A stretch of 64,000 bases of DNA from Cavia porcellus (Eukaryota; Chordata; Mammalia; Rodentia; Caviidae). How positions within the stretch are numbered: position 1 is the stretch's first letter; each line of letters opens with the position of its first letter. The DNA is taken from assembly GCF_034190915.1 (NCBI RefSeq), contig NW_026947489.1:58280001-58344000 (forward strand), given 5' to 3'. The notes beneath the pieces were generated by a model. That model searched no databases. It was not told where the DNA came from and worked only from the letters and a program-made list of their open reading frames with translations. Shown here piece after piece: positions 31,497 through 42,466 of this stretch. Both the position numbers and the translations under genes were made by a program.

Positions 31497-32806
31497 CAGC
31501 TACTGACAGAAAAAGAGCTCAACAGAAATGAGACAGAGAAGATTGGATGATAGGAACAGCTATTTTGGAGAAAATGACATCTTAATAGGTAATACTGATT
31601 TAGTATCATCTTGTTTTGAAGTCTCATCTAGCTTTTGTTCTTCTGTCTCCAATGGTCTAAACAGGTTGTATCTTATTGGATTTTGTTATGTACGATAGTA
31701 TAAGCAAAAACCTTTTAAAGACAAGGAGATTATACAGAAACCATCGTTCATTTTCTGTTAGTTGATTCTAAATACTCTGTAATGCTGTCATTCTCTTAAA
31801 TGGCTTTACATTGTTTTGATATACTTAATGCTAGAGTATATGAAGTTGTACTCAAGGACTTCAAGGAAAGAGTCAGTGTGGTAACTACTTTTAGGTCGGA
31901 ATTATCTGGTGGTGAAACACTATTCTGCTTAAATGGTTATGTTTTGATCTGGGCTGTTTTGCTGTTATGCCCTCTTTTTTCTCAATCTCCACTCTATTAT
32001 TTACTTTTTTATTTTTATCCTTTTAATTAAAAGGAAAAAATAGCAGGATATAATATAGTAACCCACTTTGACTTTCTATTATCTCGATTTGAAGCCCTGT
32101 ATTACTCTCACCATCTTGTTTTTGACTGATGTTCCCCTATTCTGTTTTGCTGGATAGTATCAGGTTCAAAAGTTTAGGCATCAGCTGAGAAGATAATGAG
32201 ATTCATTATAACGCCCATTCTCGTTGACTTTTATCTACTTTTGAAGACCTACAATGTCTCCAATGTTTTGGTTTTGTTGGTTTTGTTCTTTACTATTTTG
32301 TTCAATTGTATTATAACTAATGATATAGGCAATTCTATTAGAGATAGCGGGAGGCATTATGGTAACCATTGTTGATCACCTTGTATTATGTTTTTATATT
32401 ATCTATTATGTCCACCCTTTTGACTTGACCGATTCTGTCCTGTTATGTCTCATTTGGTTTTACTCTCTTCCAAAAAAGCAATAAGAACCGTGGGAGCAAT
32501 GAAACCCAAAATGTATAATAGTCATTGTACAACAGAGAGGAAAAGAAAGTGCTCTAAACTACATAACTGCATGTATATTTAAGTGTATAAGATAGAAAAT
32601 GATATCACAGAGTTTTATTGGATCATTGAACAGAACTGTTTGCAGTATCATTGTTGGAATGTCCACTCTACAAGCTTTAATTTTGTGACTTGAACAATTA
32701 TTTCTAAGATGGCAATATGTAATCCATTTTTTTCTTCTGTAAATCTGTATAACTTGTACCCTTTCACTTTTTTTTCTTTTCTCCTTAAATTAAAAAAAAT
32801 GTTAAA

Positions 32807-32821
32807 AAAGAAGGCAGCTGG
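32807..32821 (+). repeat. 3' target-site duplication of HAL1 copy 3
   Basis: Exact 15-bp match to 29680-29694. Confidence 0.92.
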
Positions 32822-32859
32822 ATTATAGCAAAAGCAGTTAGTTGCTCAATCATATGACA

Positions 32860-33085
32860 CTTTTTGATAATAACTGAAGTGCACTAAACATTTTCTGCAT
32901 GGCAGGTACTTTCCTAAGTGCTTATGCACCAGCCCACCCCGTCTACACACCAATCTCATGAGATGGGTCCTGCTGTGATTTGTATTCTGTGGGTGATGAC
33001 ACTGATGCTTAAGGGTGAAGGAGATTTCCTAAAGTGACAAATATAACACAAGGCAGAGCTGAGATCACCGTAGCTTGAATGACAT
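32860..33085 (-). repeat. MIR SINE, diverged
   Basis: 'tggcaggtactttcctaagtgctt', 'ctcatgagatgggtcctgctgt' and 'tgatgacactgatgcttaaggg' match the reverse-complement MIR order. Confidence 0.65.
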
Positions 33086-33424
33086 CAGAATATGGCTGGT
33101 GACAATGATTGTGAACTGCCTCTTTTGTGTGGTTGATAACAAATGACAGATTGTGGACTTCAGAGATAAAACTAAAATGAGTTCCCAACTGTAACCTGTG
33201 CTCTAACCTGACTTGCTCTCCATGCTGTGCTTTCTTTTTGCACTCAGTAGGTTTTACTGAGGAAATTGCAGAGGCAGCTGACTCATTTTCACTGGACAGT
33301 GGTACAATCTGGAGGAGGTAGCAGTGTGCTGATGAAGCCTTCATGTGCCCATCTGACCAGCATCTGCTGAGTGCCAGCTCTAGCTGAGGGTTTGTAATAC
33401 TGGGCAGAGAAGGGAGACAGTTGT
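33086..33424. other. Unassigned sequence
   Basis: No repeat or exon recognised. The 111-codon minus-strand frame at 33009-33344 overlaps the MIR and has no domain. Confidence 0.4.
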
Positions 33425-33800
33425 ATGGGTCACTTTTCCATTACTGGCACAAAGTGCCTGACATATACAATTTAAAAGAGAAAAGGTGTGTTTTGGCACC
33501 TGGTTTCAGAAGTTTCAGTCTGTGTTTTCAGAAATGTGACAGAAGAGAATGGCAGAGCAAAGCTGTCTACTCAGTGGCAGCGAGGAAGTAGAGAGATGGG
33601 AAAAAGTCTGAAAGGAAGAGACTAGAGACCAGACTGTGCTCTAAGGTCACACCCCCATGTCACACCCCCATGACACACCCAGACAACCCAGAACCGTGCT
33701 TTATTAATCTCCTAGGTCTCTCTTAAGCTGGCACCTTGACAACTAAGATTAATCATCAGTTTATGCCTTGTCAATTTGACACCCAAACACATCCCCTTAT
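33425..33800 (-). repeat. MaLR-type LTR
   Basis: 'gtcacttttccattactggcac', 'tttcagaagtttcagtctg' and 'cagtggcagcgaggaagtagagag' form the reverse complement of a MaLR LTR, whose 3' end would read '...atggaaaagtgac'. 'cacacccccatg' is repeated in tandem at about 33650-33675. Confidence 0.6.
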
Positions 33801-34896
33801 ACCATACTTAATCTCCATATGGAGACAATGACCAGGTCATAATTCTACCTAATGTGATGTAACTGTCCTGTGTATCTGAACATATGATAGTGTGCCTTCC
33901 CTCAAAGTCTCAGGGGTTCTAAAACTGTGTAGAAGTCCAATTCAAAGTCTCCTCTGAGACAAAGGTAAACTTAACTGTGAATCTCTGTAAAATTTAAAAA
34001 GGCATGTTATATGTTTCCAAGAAATAATGGCACAGGTGAATACTGCAATTTAAAAAGGGAGGAAAAGGGGGATGAAAAGAATTGGACCAAAACAAGACCA
34101 AAACTCAGCAGGGCAAACATGCAATCTTATAGCTCCACATCCATGTGTACAATGCAGGCACATGGTGGCATGATGTGATGCCACCAAAGGGCATTCCCAA
34201 ATGTTCCAAAGGGCTTGGCATTCCCAACCCTATGGACTTGCTGCCATGCACACAGCTTCTTTTTTAGGCTGGATCTGCATTCTGCTGCAGCTTTTTGGGC
34301 AGATGTTCCATGTTCCTGGCATCTCCAACTTCCCGAGTCCTCTACTGCAGTGTGGTTTCATGTTCACTGTTTCCTCCTTCACTTTCTCAGGGCTCCCAGT
34401 AGGCATTCCGACCCTTTCATACTACATTGCCTGGCTCTCCAGTCCTTCCTGAAATGTCCTTCTAACTCTTACATTCTGTATACTTGCAAAACCAGCGTCA
34501 TGCAGATGATGCCAAGGTTGCTGCCTGCATGAGTAGTAGTTGACACTCCTCGGATGATGGCTGTAATGCAAACTCAGTCATTCCCACTCCTGGGGAACTG
34601 AACACCAGGTAACATTTCCTTAGGTGGCCATGAGTGAGCAGGGTGCCCTGGAACTCTCTTCTCAAAGAAAGGTCTTTAGAAGAGTTTAAGTTTTTGTATT
34701 CTTGAGCCTGAAATGGGTAGGGTCTGACCAATTCCTGAGATTCCCCCAGCCATCTTTCCTATTGTCCCAGTGCAAGGTACTTGGGATTTTTTTTAACAGC
34801 AGCAATCCCCGCAGCAACCACACCTTCTTTGGCCCCAACTTTACATATTCTTCTTTTCTGGGCAAATGGTAAATCTTTAAAATCTTCCAGCTCTGC
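33801..34896. other. Unassigned sequence, possibly an older LTR internal piece
   Basis: No family recognised with confidence. The open frames at 34201-34452 and 34215-34532 overlap in two phases and show no domain. Confidence 0.35.
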
Positions 34897-35045
34897 TTTT
34901 TTTCCTTTGGTCTTTTTGAGAGAGGGTTTCACCATGCAGTTCAGGTGGGCCTTGAACTCACTTTGTAGCCCAGGCTGGTTTCACAGCAACCCTCCTCCCT
35001 CAGCCTCCCAAGTGCTGGGATTACCAGCATGTACCAGCTTGGTTC
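34897..35045 (-). repeat. B1-like SINE
   Basis: 'ggtctttttgagagagggtttcacc', 'ccttgaactcactttgtagcccagg' and 'cctcccaagtgctgggattacc' mark a reverse-complement B1 with internal duplication. Confidence 0.82.
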
Positions 35046-35134
35046 TGGTTCCTGATTCTTATTATAAATTTGGCTAACAGCATCCAGTAGTACCTGCCCT
35101 ATATCCTGATATTTGTTGTTTTGTTTATATATTT

Positions 35135-35226
35135 TAAATTTATTTTTATTTGGTACCAGGGATTGAACTCACAACCTCATGCTTGCCAGGCAAGTGCTTA
35201 TGCCACTGAGCTAAATCCCTGGCTCA
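35135..35226 (-). repeat. ID-like SINE
   Basis: 'ggtaccagggattgaactcac', 'gcttgccaggcaagtgcttatgcc' and 'actgagctaaatccctggc' mark a reverse-complement ID-like SINE. Confidence 0.85.
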
Positions 35227-35227
35227 T

Positions 35228-36970
35228 TTAAAAAATTAAAAAAAAAACACAAAGCAGAAAAAACAGAGATGATACAGAATTTCTAAAAGGAGTAAGGGAT
35301 TAACACTAGTTAATATATTGCATATTGTTGCTTACAAAATGTAGGCACAAAAGTGATCAGTCAAACAATGACAGCACTAACGGTTCTCTTCAGTGAACCA
35401 ATAGAGATCAGTGGTATAGTTGTCTATGTAGCACATACATACATACTTCATATGTGTTTACCAACATATATATGTTTTCCTTTCCCCTATCTTGGTTGTT
35501 CTGTCTTTTGAGCACTTTCTTTCCCTTTCATTATTACAATATCTATTGTATATTTAGAATCTTATTCCTCTTTCAGATTTTTATTTACTATTTTTTATAC
35601 TAGGGAGACAATATGATATTTATAAATGTGAGTTGGATTTATCTCACTTATGAGTATGATCTTGAGTTGCCTCCATTTACCCATAAAAGTCTCAAGATTA
35701 TTCTTTTTATGACGGAGTTATATTCAGTTGTATAAAAATGCCACATCTTTTTTATGTATTCTGCAGTTGATGGGCATTTGGGTTGTTTCCAAGAGTTAGC
35801 TATTACAAATTGTGCTGCTATAAATGTGGATGCACATATATTGCTGTGGCATGACATTTTCAATTTTTCTGGGAAAATACCCAGAAGGGGAATAGCTGGG
35901 ATTAATGGGACTTCCAACACTAGTTTTTTGAGGAATCTCCACACTGGTTTCCACACTGGTTGCACCAGTCTATGCTCCAACCAGCAGTGGAGAAGTGTTC
36001 TTTTTCCCCCACAGCCCTGCCAACGTTTGGTATCAGTTGATTTCTTGATGGCAGCTATTCTTTCTGGAGTGAGATGAAATCTCAGTATTGTTTTAATTTG
36101 CATTTCTTGAATCACCAGTGATGTTGAGTGTATTTCCATGTATTTATTTGCCATTTATATTTCTTCATCTGAGAAGTGCATGTTCATTTCAGATGACCAT
36201 TTATGGACTGGGTCTTTGAATTTGGGGGGCCTGATTTTTTTCAATTCTTTACGTGTTCTAGGTATAAGTTCTTTGAGAGACTGCTGGCTTAAATTCTTTC
36301 CTATTCTGTGGGCTTTCTCTTCATTTTGTTGGTGATTTCTTTTGAAGTACAAAAGATTTTAATAAGAACATATCCCAGTTGTTGATTCTTTGAAGTACTT
36401 CCTGTGTGGTTTGTGTTTTGTTCATGAACTCATTGCCTGTTCCTATGTCTTCAACATTTCTGCCTACCTTGTCTTCTAGTAGATTTCCGTTTTGATATTC
36501 AGATCTTTGATCCATTTTGACTTTAGCTTAATGCATGGTGATAAACATGGACCTAGTTTCAGTATTTGCATTTGGAAAGCCAATTTTTCCAGCACCATTT
36601 ATTAAAGAGACTATCTTTTTGCCAGTGAACATGTTTAGCTCCTTTGTCAAAGATAAGGTGGTTAAGTGTCTTTGTAGTTGTGTCTACATCTTCTAATCTG
36701 TTCCATTGATCCTCAGGTCTGTATTTTTTGCCAGTACCATGCCAATTTTATCACTGTAGCTTTGTAGTATAATTTCAAGTTAGGGATTGTGATGCCTCCT
36801 GCCTTGCCTTTGTTGCTGCCCAGGATTGCCTTTGCTATTCTAGGTCTCTTCTGTTTCCAAGTGAATTTTAGGAATGTTTTCTTTAGATCTGTAAGGTATG
36901 TTAGTGGAATTTTGATTGGAACTGCATTGTCTGTATAACAGTTTTGGGAGTATGACCATTTTCACAATGG
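35228..36970 (-). mobile_element. L1 fragment: ORF2 C-terminal part plus 3'UTR
   Basis: From 36960 to about 35640 the minus strand follows the 3' third of L1 ORF2 (landmarks on the plus strand: 'gatgggcatttgggttgtttcc', 'accagcagtggagaagtgttc', 'cagcaccatttattaaa', 'ccaatt...tagtataatttcaag'). It carries many stops, and the longest open stretch (168 codons, 36154-35648) is the ORF2 end (LVQPVWKPVWRFLKKL). 35230-35580 is its 3'UTR and A-rich tail, which aligns by eye with the last ~350 bp of the HAL1 copies. The 5' edge meets the palindrome at 36971. Confidence 0.85.
35648..36154 (-). pseudogene. Remnant of L1 ORF2 C terminus
   Basis: This 168-codon open piece has the usual ORF2 C-terminal sequence pattern (VWKPVWRFLKKLVLEVPLIPAIPLLGIFPE, then AAQFVIANSWKQPKCPSTAEYIKKMWHFYTTEYNSVIK). 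In active L1 this part follows the reverse transcriptase and contains the cysteine-rich region. The upstream sequence is broken, so no functional reverse transcriptase is encoded. It is the only clear trace of ORF2 from an L1 related to the HAL1 family. Confidence 0.85.
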
Positions 36971-37044
36971 TGACATAGTAGGGTGATGTGCAGACTATAG
37001 CCAGACCTACCTGGCTATAGTCTGCACATCACCCTACTATGTCA
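36971..37044. repeat. Perfect palindrome, 34-bp arms with 6-nt spacer
   Basis: 36971-37004 and 37011-37044 are exact reverse complements, separated by 'acctac'. It starts exactly where similarity to L1 ORF2 ends. As DNA or RNA it would form a long hairpin. A fold-back template switch during repair or reverse transcription would produce this arrangement. Confidence 0.95.
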
Positions 37045-37339
37045 CTGGGTGTCTTGTAGGCCCTTCTGATTCCCTCTGTGTTGGAGGAGGCCTTGTTGGC
37101 ACTCTCCTCAGTCCCCCTGGTGTTCTGGAAGAAGGACTCACCTGCACTCTTGGCAGACTTGCCTAGGTTCTACTTCTGGGGCACAGTTCTCTGGTGCTCC
37201 TGTATACCCACTGGGGTCTTCTATTTGAGAGGGAAACTCACCAACTGTCACAAGTCTCTGTGTGGGTGAGGGGTTGCTCAGTTCTGAAGGTTTCTGGACC
37301 ACACAGTTACAATCGCAGAAATAACTGCATTTCTGGTAC
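37045..37339. other. Unassigned sequence
   Basis: No clear family. Phrases such as 'ggtgttctggaagaaggactcacctg' repeat loosely, which recalls L1 5'UTR-like repeats, but this is weak. Confidence 0.3.
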
Positions 37340-37670
37340 CAAGTTTCTGTGTTATTCTTTTTTCCATTGATAGAACAAAACATCTGATATACAAATTAAA
37401 GAAGGAGAGATTTAGTTTGGTTTGGGTTGTCAGAGGTTTCAGTCCTTGATCATTTGGCTCTAATCTGAAGCATAACAGAAGTGTGTAGTGAAGGAAAATG
37501 GCTCCACTGAGGACACCTGGGAAACAGCAGGAGTGCTGGAGAAGGGACCAGAGATTAGATAGAGTCTTCAGGGTAACACCCCTCCAATCCACAGACATAC
37601 GCATACATATGTTTGACTAATCTAGGCATCTCTCAAGCCAAGTAAGTTAGTCAGGGTTAACCATTACACT
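37340..37670 (-). repeat. MaLR-type LTR
   Basis: 'ttttttccattgatagaacaaaacatctgat', 'gggttgtcagaggtttcagtcc' and 'cacccctccaatccacag' form a reverse-complement MaLR LTR. Confidence 0.6.
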
Positions 37671-38369
37671 TGTCAACCCTCTGGAATTTTCTGATTTGTG
37701 GTATCTTGTGCCAAAAGGGCTAAAGTAGAGGCCAGATTCTAATAAATATGGGGCATCACCATGTTGGTAATTTCTTTCTGGAGTATCAGGTCCTGGACAG
37801 TGCTTCCCCAGAGTTCTTCTGAGCATAGCTGGCAAACTTATTTCCCAAGAGTTTCTAAGTATGTAATTTCCTTCATCTTTCTGGTTGGGGCAGTATTTCC
37901 CATAGTTGGATGTGTTCCCTAAAGAAAAGTATCTGAAGCTGTGGGAGTCATTCAGGCTTAAGCAGTCCTTTAGAGAAGGATTTGATCCCTTTGGAGAAGA
38001 TACTGGGTCCCTAAGCACAGAGAAAGATCCTCTCAACTTTAACTGTGGATAGTGAAGATTCAGAGTGCTGACAGCACTCTGGTGTGTTTGGTCCCTTTGA
38101 GGAATTCTACCTTCTTTTTCCTGTGTGGGCTGCTGTGCCCAATTTCACACTCTTTAGGGTCTCAAGACCTTCAGTCCACAGGTGTCTTTTAGAGAGATTT
38201 TGCTTCCTAGAGCTTTCTTATTAAGCCTAAAAATTTCATACAATGCTAGAAAGGAGCTTGGATGATGCTTTGTGAAAGAATGTGTAGGTGATCTCCACAG
38301 GAAGTTTGCTTTGACTTCTAATCCTGATATGTAAACTTAATGCATTTAGAAGCACTTGGAAGGTTAGTA

Positions 38370-38640
38370 GAGTGGCTTCTAGGTGTGTATGGTGTGCCAT
38401 GGAGGTGTGAATACAGTATCTGGTCCCTGCCCCTTGCTCTCTGACACTGTTCCCTGCTCTGATTGCTGGCCCCCAGACACTGGGCGGCTTTGGTCTGCCA
38501 TACCCCTTTGCTGTGATGCTCCAGTCTTGGAGCCAGCTAACCATGCTTTGAATCCCTTGGAGCTATGAGTCGAATTAAATCTGCCCTTTAAACTGTGGTC
38601 AGGTGCTGTATCTCAGTGACAAGAAAGTTGATTAACGCAT
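38370..38640 (+). repeat. MaLR-type LTR, 3' part
   Basis: 'ttggagccagctaaccatg', 'agtcgaattaaatctgccc' and 'gtatctcagtgacaagaaagttgatta' follow the 3' half of rodent MaLR LTRs. Confidence 0.6.
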
Positions 38641-38774
38641 GGCCTCTTAAAATTCATGAAGGAAACAAAGTGACACTGGTCACATCAGACAAAGGTTCAG
38701 CTATAGGTGAACAGGTTCTGGGGAATCCAGTGTTCAGCAGAGTGACTAAGAGAAGACAGTGCTTCCATGTGAAG

Positions 38775-38912
38775 TGATGGAGGTGATTAGCTGGAGTATG
38801 TAGTCATTTCACAGTGTGCATCAAAACAGCACCATGTACTTGGCAAATACGTGGTTTTTATTTTTCATCCACACCTCAATAAAGCTGGAAAATAAGTAAA
38901 TAAAATTCCTGT
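38775..38912 (+). repeat. L1 3'-end fragment (old)
   Basis: 'catttcacagtgtgcatcaaaacagcaccatgtac...cacctcaataaagctggaaaataa' matches the terminus of old L1 3'UTRs. Confidence 0.55.
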
Positions 38913-40573
38913 AAATTAATTGACAGAGACAAGGATGGCTCAGGAATTTTCAGGTTAAAGAAGCAGATGCTTGAATCTGACAGCAAGCATGAGGGTGAAC
39001 CTGACTCATGAATTTGCTGAACCATTCCTCAGGAATGGGCTCTACCTTGAGTCGGATGCACAGAGCTGTCTTTATCTGATGCCCTGAAACTGCATTCTAG
39101 ACACTGGATTCAGCGAGACACTGGATTCTAGAAAGTAAACAGAAAAAGAACCCAAGTCTGCCCCTTGGAACCATCCCAGTCAGTCTGCCTTTCTTTTTTC
39201 TCTTCCCAACTTCTCTCCTTATCTCACCCAGATGGGCTCTTCCTGTATCCCAAGCTCTCATTGATCTGTCAGCCGATTTAATGAAAAGGGGGTGGTTGGG
39301 TGGACTCTGTCCAAGGGCTTTGCAACAGCTCCTGGAATACCTTTAGATACTATACCAGCCAAGTGTGTATGTCCTGTGTATTCTAGAGACCACAGGCTAA
39401 TTAGAGACATAGCTTCTTTGCTGGAAAACTGCACAGAGTCTTTAACACGTGGATGGGTGCTCTCAGTCTCTAGCAGGAGGACATGGAACACTATTATCCA
39501 ATTTCATGGCGTTTTCCAGAACCACAAGGCAGGGGGATACCTTTGGGGGCACTAGGCCTCCAGCTGCGCAGAAGAGAACTGTGTGATGACACCTTTGTTT
39601 ATCAGTGGTTTTTGGCTTGTTTTCATTTTACTATAGAACACCATATGTGTAATAAAGGAGACTTCACTCCTAGAATGTATGCAGTGAATTCTGTTACAAT
39701 GTGACATAGACTTTCCTAAAAAAATTACAATTTCATGCAAAGCCATGCAATAAAAATCACAGCTACTTATGTGAAAAATAGGTCAGAGAACTCTGGAAAA
39801 TGTCAATGATACATTAGAAAATACAGCACCTAATAAAAACAGTAGCTCTGTTGCACACATGCTAATGGTTAAGAAAGACATAAGTGCCACAGTCGATGTG
39901 ACACTTGACCTTGAAAAGGTTTGAATTCTGCTGTGGATGTACATATCTGAAAGGTCTCAGCTGTGCATGATTGTGGGGGCAGTGGCGAAGGCGGCATTAA
40001 CTGCTGTGACAGCAGGTGCAGATGGGTGGCACTTCAGCATGTGAGGAGCACAAAAATCACAACGTAAGCAAACAAAAAAATTCTCATTATGTTCAAAATG
40101 TTCCCTAATACATCAAACACATTGGAGCAATGGTGTGTTCTTAAGACAAGCATTATACGGCAGGAAGGAACGGAGTGCTACTATTTCTGAATATTTCTTA
40201 ATAGATGTTCTCCTATACACATAACAAATTGACCAACCTGCACACAAACACAGCATTCTTCTTTTCCTTGAACAGGATTATCCACACTCACTGTGTGCTG
40301 TTTTCTTGTTATTATTCAGCATGGCTTCTTTCCTCTGCCAGTTCACGGAGTTCTATCTTCATCTTTTCTATGGCTTAGCTTTCCAGTGTGCAGATGCTCA
40401 CTTAGCTTTTCCCCTTTTGATAGCCACCTAAGTTTATGTACTGTTTTTTACTATTATAACTTTGATGAAGACTACTGTTTCTCCAGTGGTAATTTTTCAT
40501 GGAGGCTGTCACAGCTTTTCCTTAGGATATAGAAAGTGGGGAAAGAACATTCCTCCCACCTTTTCAACAGCAA
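38913..40573. other. Unassigned sequence
   Basis: Single-copy-looking sequence with a 'gacactggattc' word repeated in tandem at about 39100-39130. No exon or repeat family recognised. Confidence 0.4.
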
Positions 40574-41081
40574 AGTTAATTGATCTTTTTTTTAAATTTT
40601 ATTTTGAAAGTAGTAAAAATACAACAAAACAAGACAGAACAAAGCTAATCAAGACAATGCGGTAAAATTGGTACAGAACTTCACAGCAGGATATTGGGAT
40701 GGTAGTAATAGGCACTATGGTATTATCTTATTATCTTCACAATAGTTGTCCAGTCAATTAGGTATAATGAGATCAAACCAAAAACAGGACATTATAAAAC
40801 CAATTAAGAGTACTGAATAGAGCAAAAGAAACAAAGCAAAACAGTGAAAACAACCTTTACCTTCAAACAGAAGATAGAAGGAAATGCCCCATATTTGCTA
40901 CACTGCATATGGCCATCCTCCCAAGAGATGCTGAGGCATCTATCTCCAGTAGCTATGGTGCAGGGAAGGTGTTTGATTCTCGCCCATGTGCAGGTGGGCT
41001 CACAGGCACGCTGGTTCTCCTCCTGGCCCATCCCGTGAGCATTTACCAAGAGGGTGGAAGAATAAACAGTTAATTGATCTT
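40574..41081 (-). mobile_element. ORF-less ~0.48 kb retroposon with 14-bp target duplication
   Basis: Body 40588-41067, minus strand, A-rich end at 40588. 'agttaattgatctt' lies at 40574-40587 and again at 41068-41081. Same family as 22467-23026 and 16800-17335: shared 'ttcacaatagttgtcca', 'aaccaaaaacaggacattataaaacc' and 'ccatcctcccaagagatgct'. This copy is shorter at its 5' end. Confidence 0.8.
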
Positions 41082-41834
41082 AATCTTCAGTGTCCCTTGA
41101 ATTTATTAAAAAGCTGAGGTCACAGGGCAACCCACAGCCTGAAGGTTCAGTAAAGTTAGGGGTATCTAAGAAGAGATGGCTGCACTGGGTTGCCTTGGGC
41201 AGTGTTACCAGACACCAAACAGGAGCTGATTTAAATCAGGAAATCTAACATCCCTGGGGCTTCAGGGTCTTGCACCCTCTTTTGGACTCTGCTCCGCTAC
41301 CCCATGGGAGTGCCCACAAACAAAACAGGGATGGGAGAGTCCTAAGAAAACTCATCTTCCCATGAGGAGAGTTGAGGAGAGTGGAAGCTGTGCATGGCCA
41401 TGGAGCCCCAGATACTCCTAGCCTGTTTCCTCTGTGGATCAGAAGAAGTAAGCTTCAGAAGGAGGAGCAGCAAACCCTATGGAGCTGAGGACTCTACTTC
41501 TATCCTTTCACATTTACACAACACCCTAGGGTCATTCTGCCTCCTACTGTCTTAAGAGAGATAAAAAATAAAATAACAAGAGCCCAGGGCATTGCCCAGG
41601 GTGTGGTTGGACCTCCTAGCTTGATTTTTGATCACCTTCACCCTAACCCCACTTCATTATGTTATAGGCAACTTAGAAATATTACAGGAAGTCAGGCAGG
41701 GCTGAGCCCTCAAAGGAGCCAGTGCAGAAGACCAGATACCTTGCAACTATGGAGGAAACAGAGACAAAAGATTAAGCAAATACACCCACATCCTAAGGAC
41801 TGATATTCTAAATAGAACTTTATCATCATCTTGT
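41082..41834. other. Unassigned sequence
   Basis: No recognisable exon or repeat family. Confidence 0.4.
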
Positions 41835-42120
41835 TACTTTTTACTTGTCGCTGAGACAAAATACCTGATGCACCAAGTTGGGAAAAGAAAAGTTTATTTC
41901 TTACAGTTTTTGGAGGCTTTAGTCCATACTCAATTGGCTCCAAGGCAGGGTGGCATGGCAGGGCTGCAGTTCATGGCAGCTGCAAACAGCAAGGCAGAAA
42001 CTGGCAAGAGAGCGAGACACACCTTCTTCCTGCCATTACATTACATCCTGGAACTAAGGGTTCCACCCTTAGTCCAGTGTAGCGCTCACACCCCCAATCT
42101 GAGTGCTAGACAATGAACCA
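41835..42120 (-). repeat. MaLR-type LTR fragment
   Basis: 'gctgagacaaaatacctgatg', 'aaaagaaaagtttatttcttac' and 'ggaggctttagtccatactcaattgg' form a reverse-complement MaLR LTR. Confidence 0.62.
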
Positions 42121-42199
42121 ATCACAAATGCACAATGCAAATGCATGAGGCCTGGGGGCCACCAGTATAAGCCATGACAATCACCCAGAGGATGCCAGG

Positions 42200-42450
42200 A
42201 GTCACTACCCCAACCCCCTATAGGAAGAGTCACTGCTCTGTATGCATGCCCACCTGTTACAGGATTCACTTCCCCATTTGTCCCCAGTTTAGTCAATTTT
42301 ACCCGAGCAATTAATCTTACTGGTTGTTTCACTTTGTGGTTTTACTCTATAAAAGTCCCTGGAAAAGAGTCTTTGCAACCCACTTAGGACCCCTTTTGTC
42401 TTTCTCTCAGACAAAAGCTTTCTTTCTCTCAATAAATATATTCTGCTCTT
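42200..42450 (+). repeat. ERV LTR, 3' part, split by HAL1 copy 4
   Basis: A TATA box 'ctctataaaagtcc' at about 42345 and AATAAA at 42431, 84 bp later, with CT-rich sequence between, give the U3-R-U5 order of an LTR. U5 was cut by the HAL1 insertion at 42466 and may continue after 45643. The family and 5' end are unknown. Confidence 0.5.
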
Positions 42451-42466
42451 AACCTCCATTGTTCTT
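42451..42466 (-). repeat. Target-site duplication of HAL1 copy 4 (3' side)
   Basis: 'aacctccattgttctt' here and at 45627-45642. Confidence 0.92.

Larger units (their letters stand above)
29695..32806 (+). mobile_element. HAL1 copy 3: full-length, ORF1 with one stop
   Basis: A 3.1 kb element with a CpG-rich 5'UTR (29695-30443), ORF1 (30444-31496, one internal stop), 3'UTR and A-rich tail, bounded by 15-bp target duplications. The usual AATAAA near the end is changed ('cttaaattaaa'), so this copy may polyadenylate poorly. ORF1 variants (MGKGSNKK, KRHIES, EIKKSIQDW, NPNRET) group it with copy 4 in a second subfamily. Confidence 0.9.
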
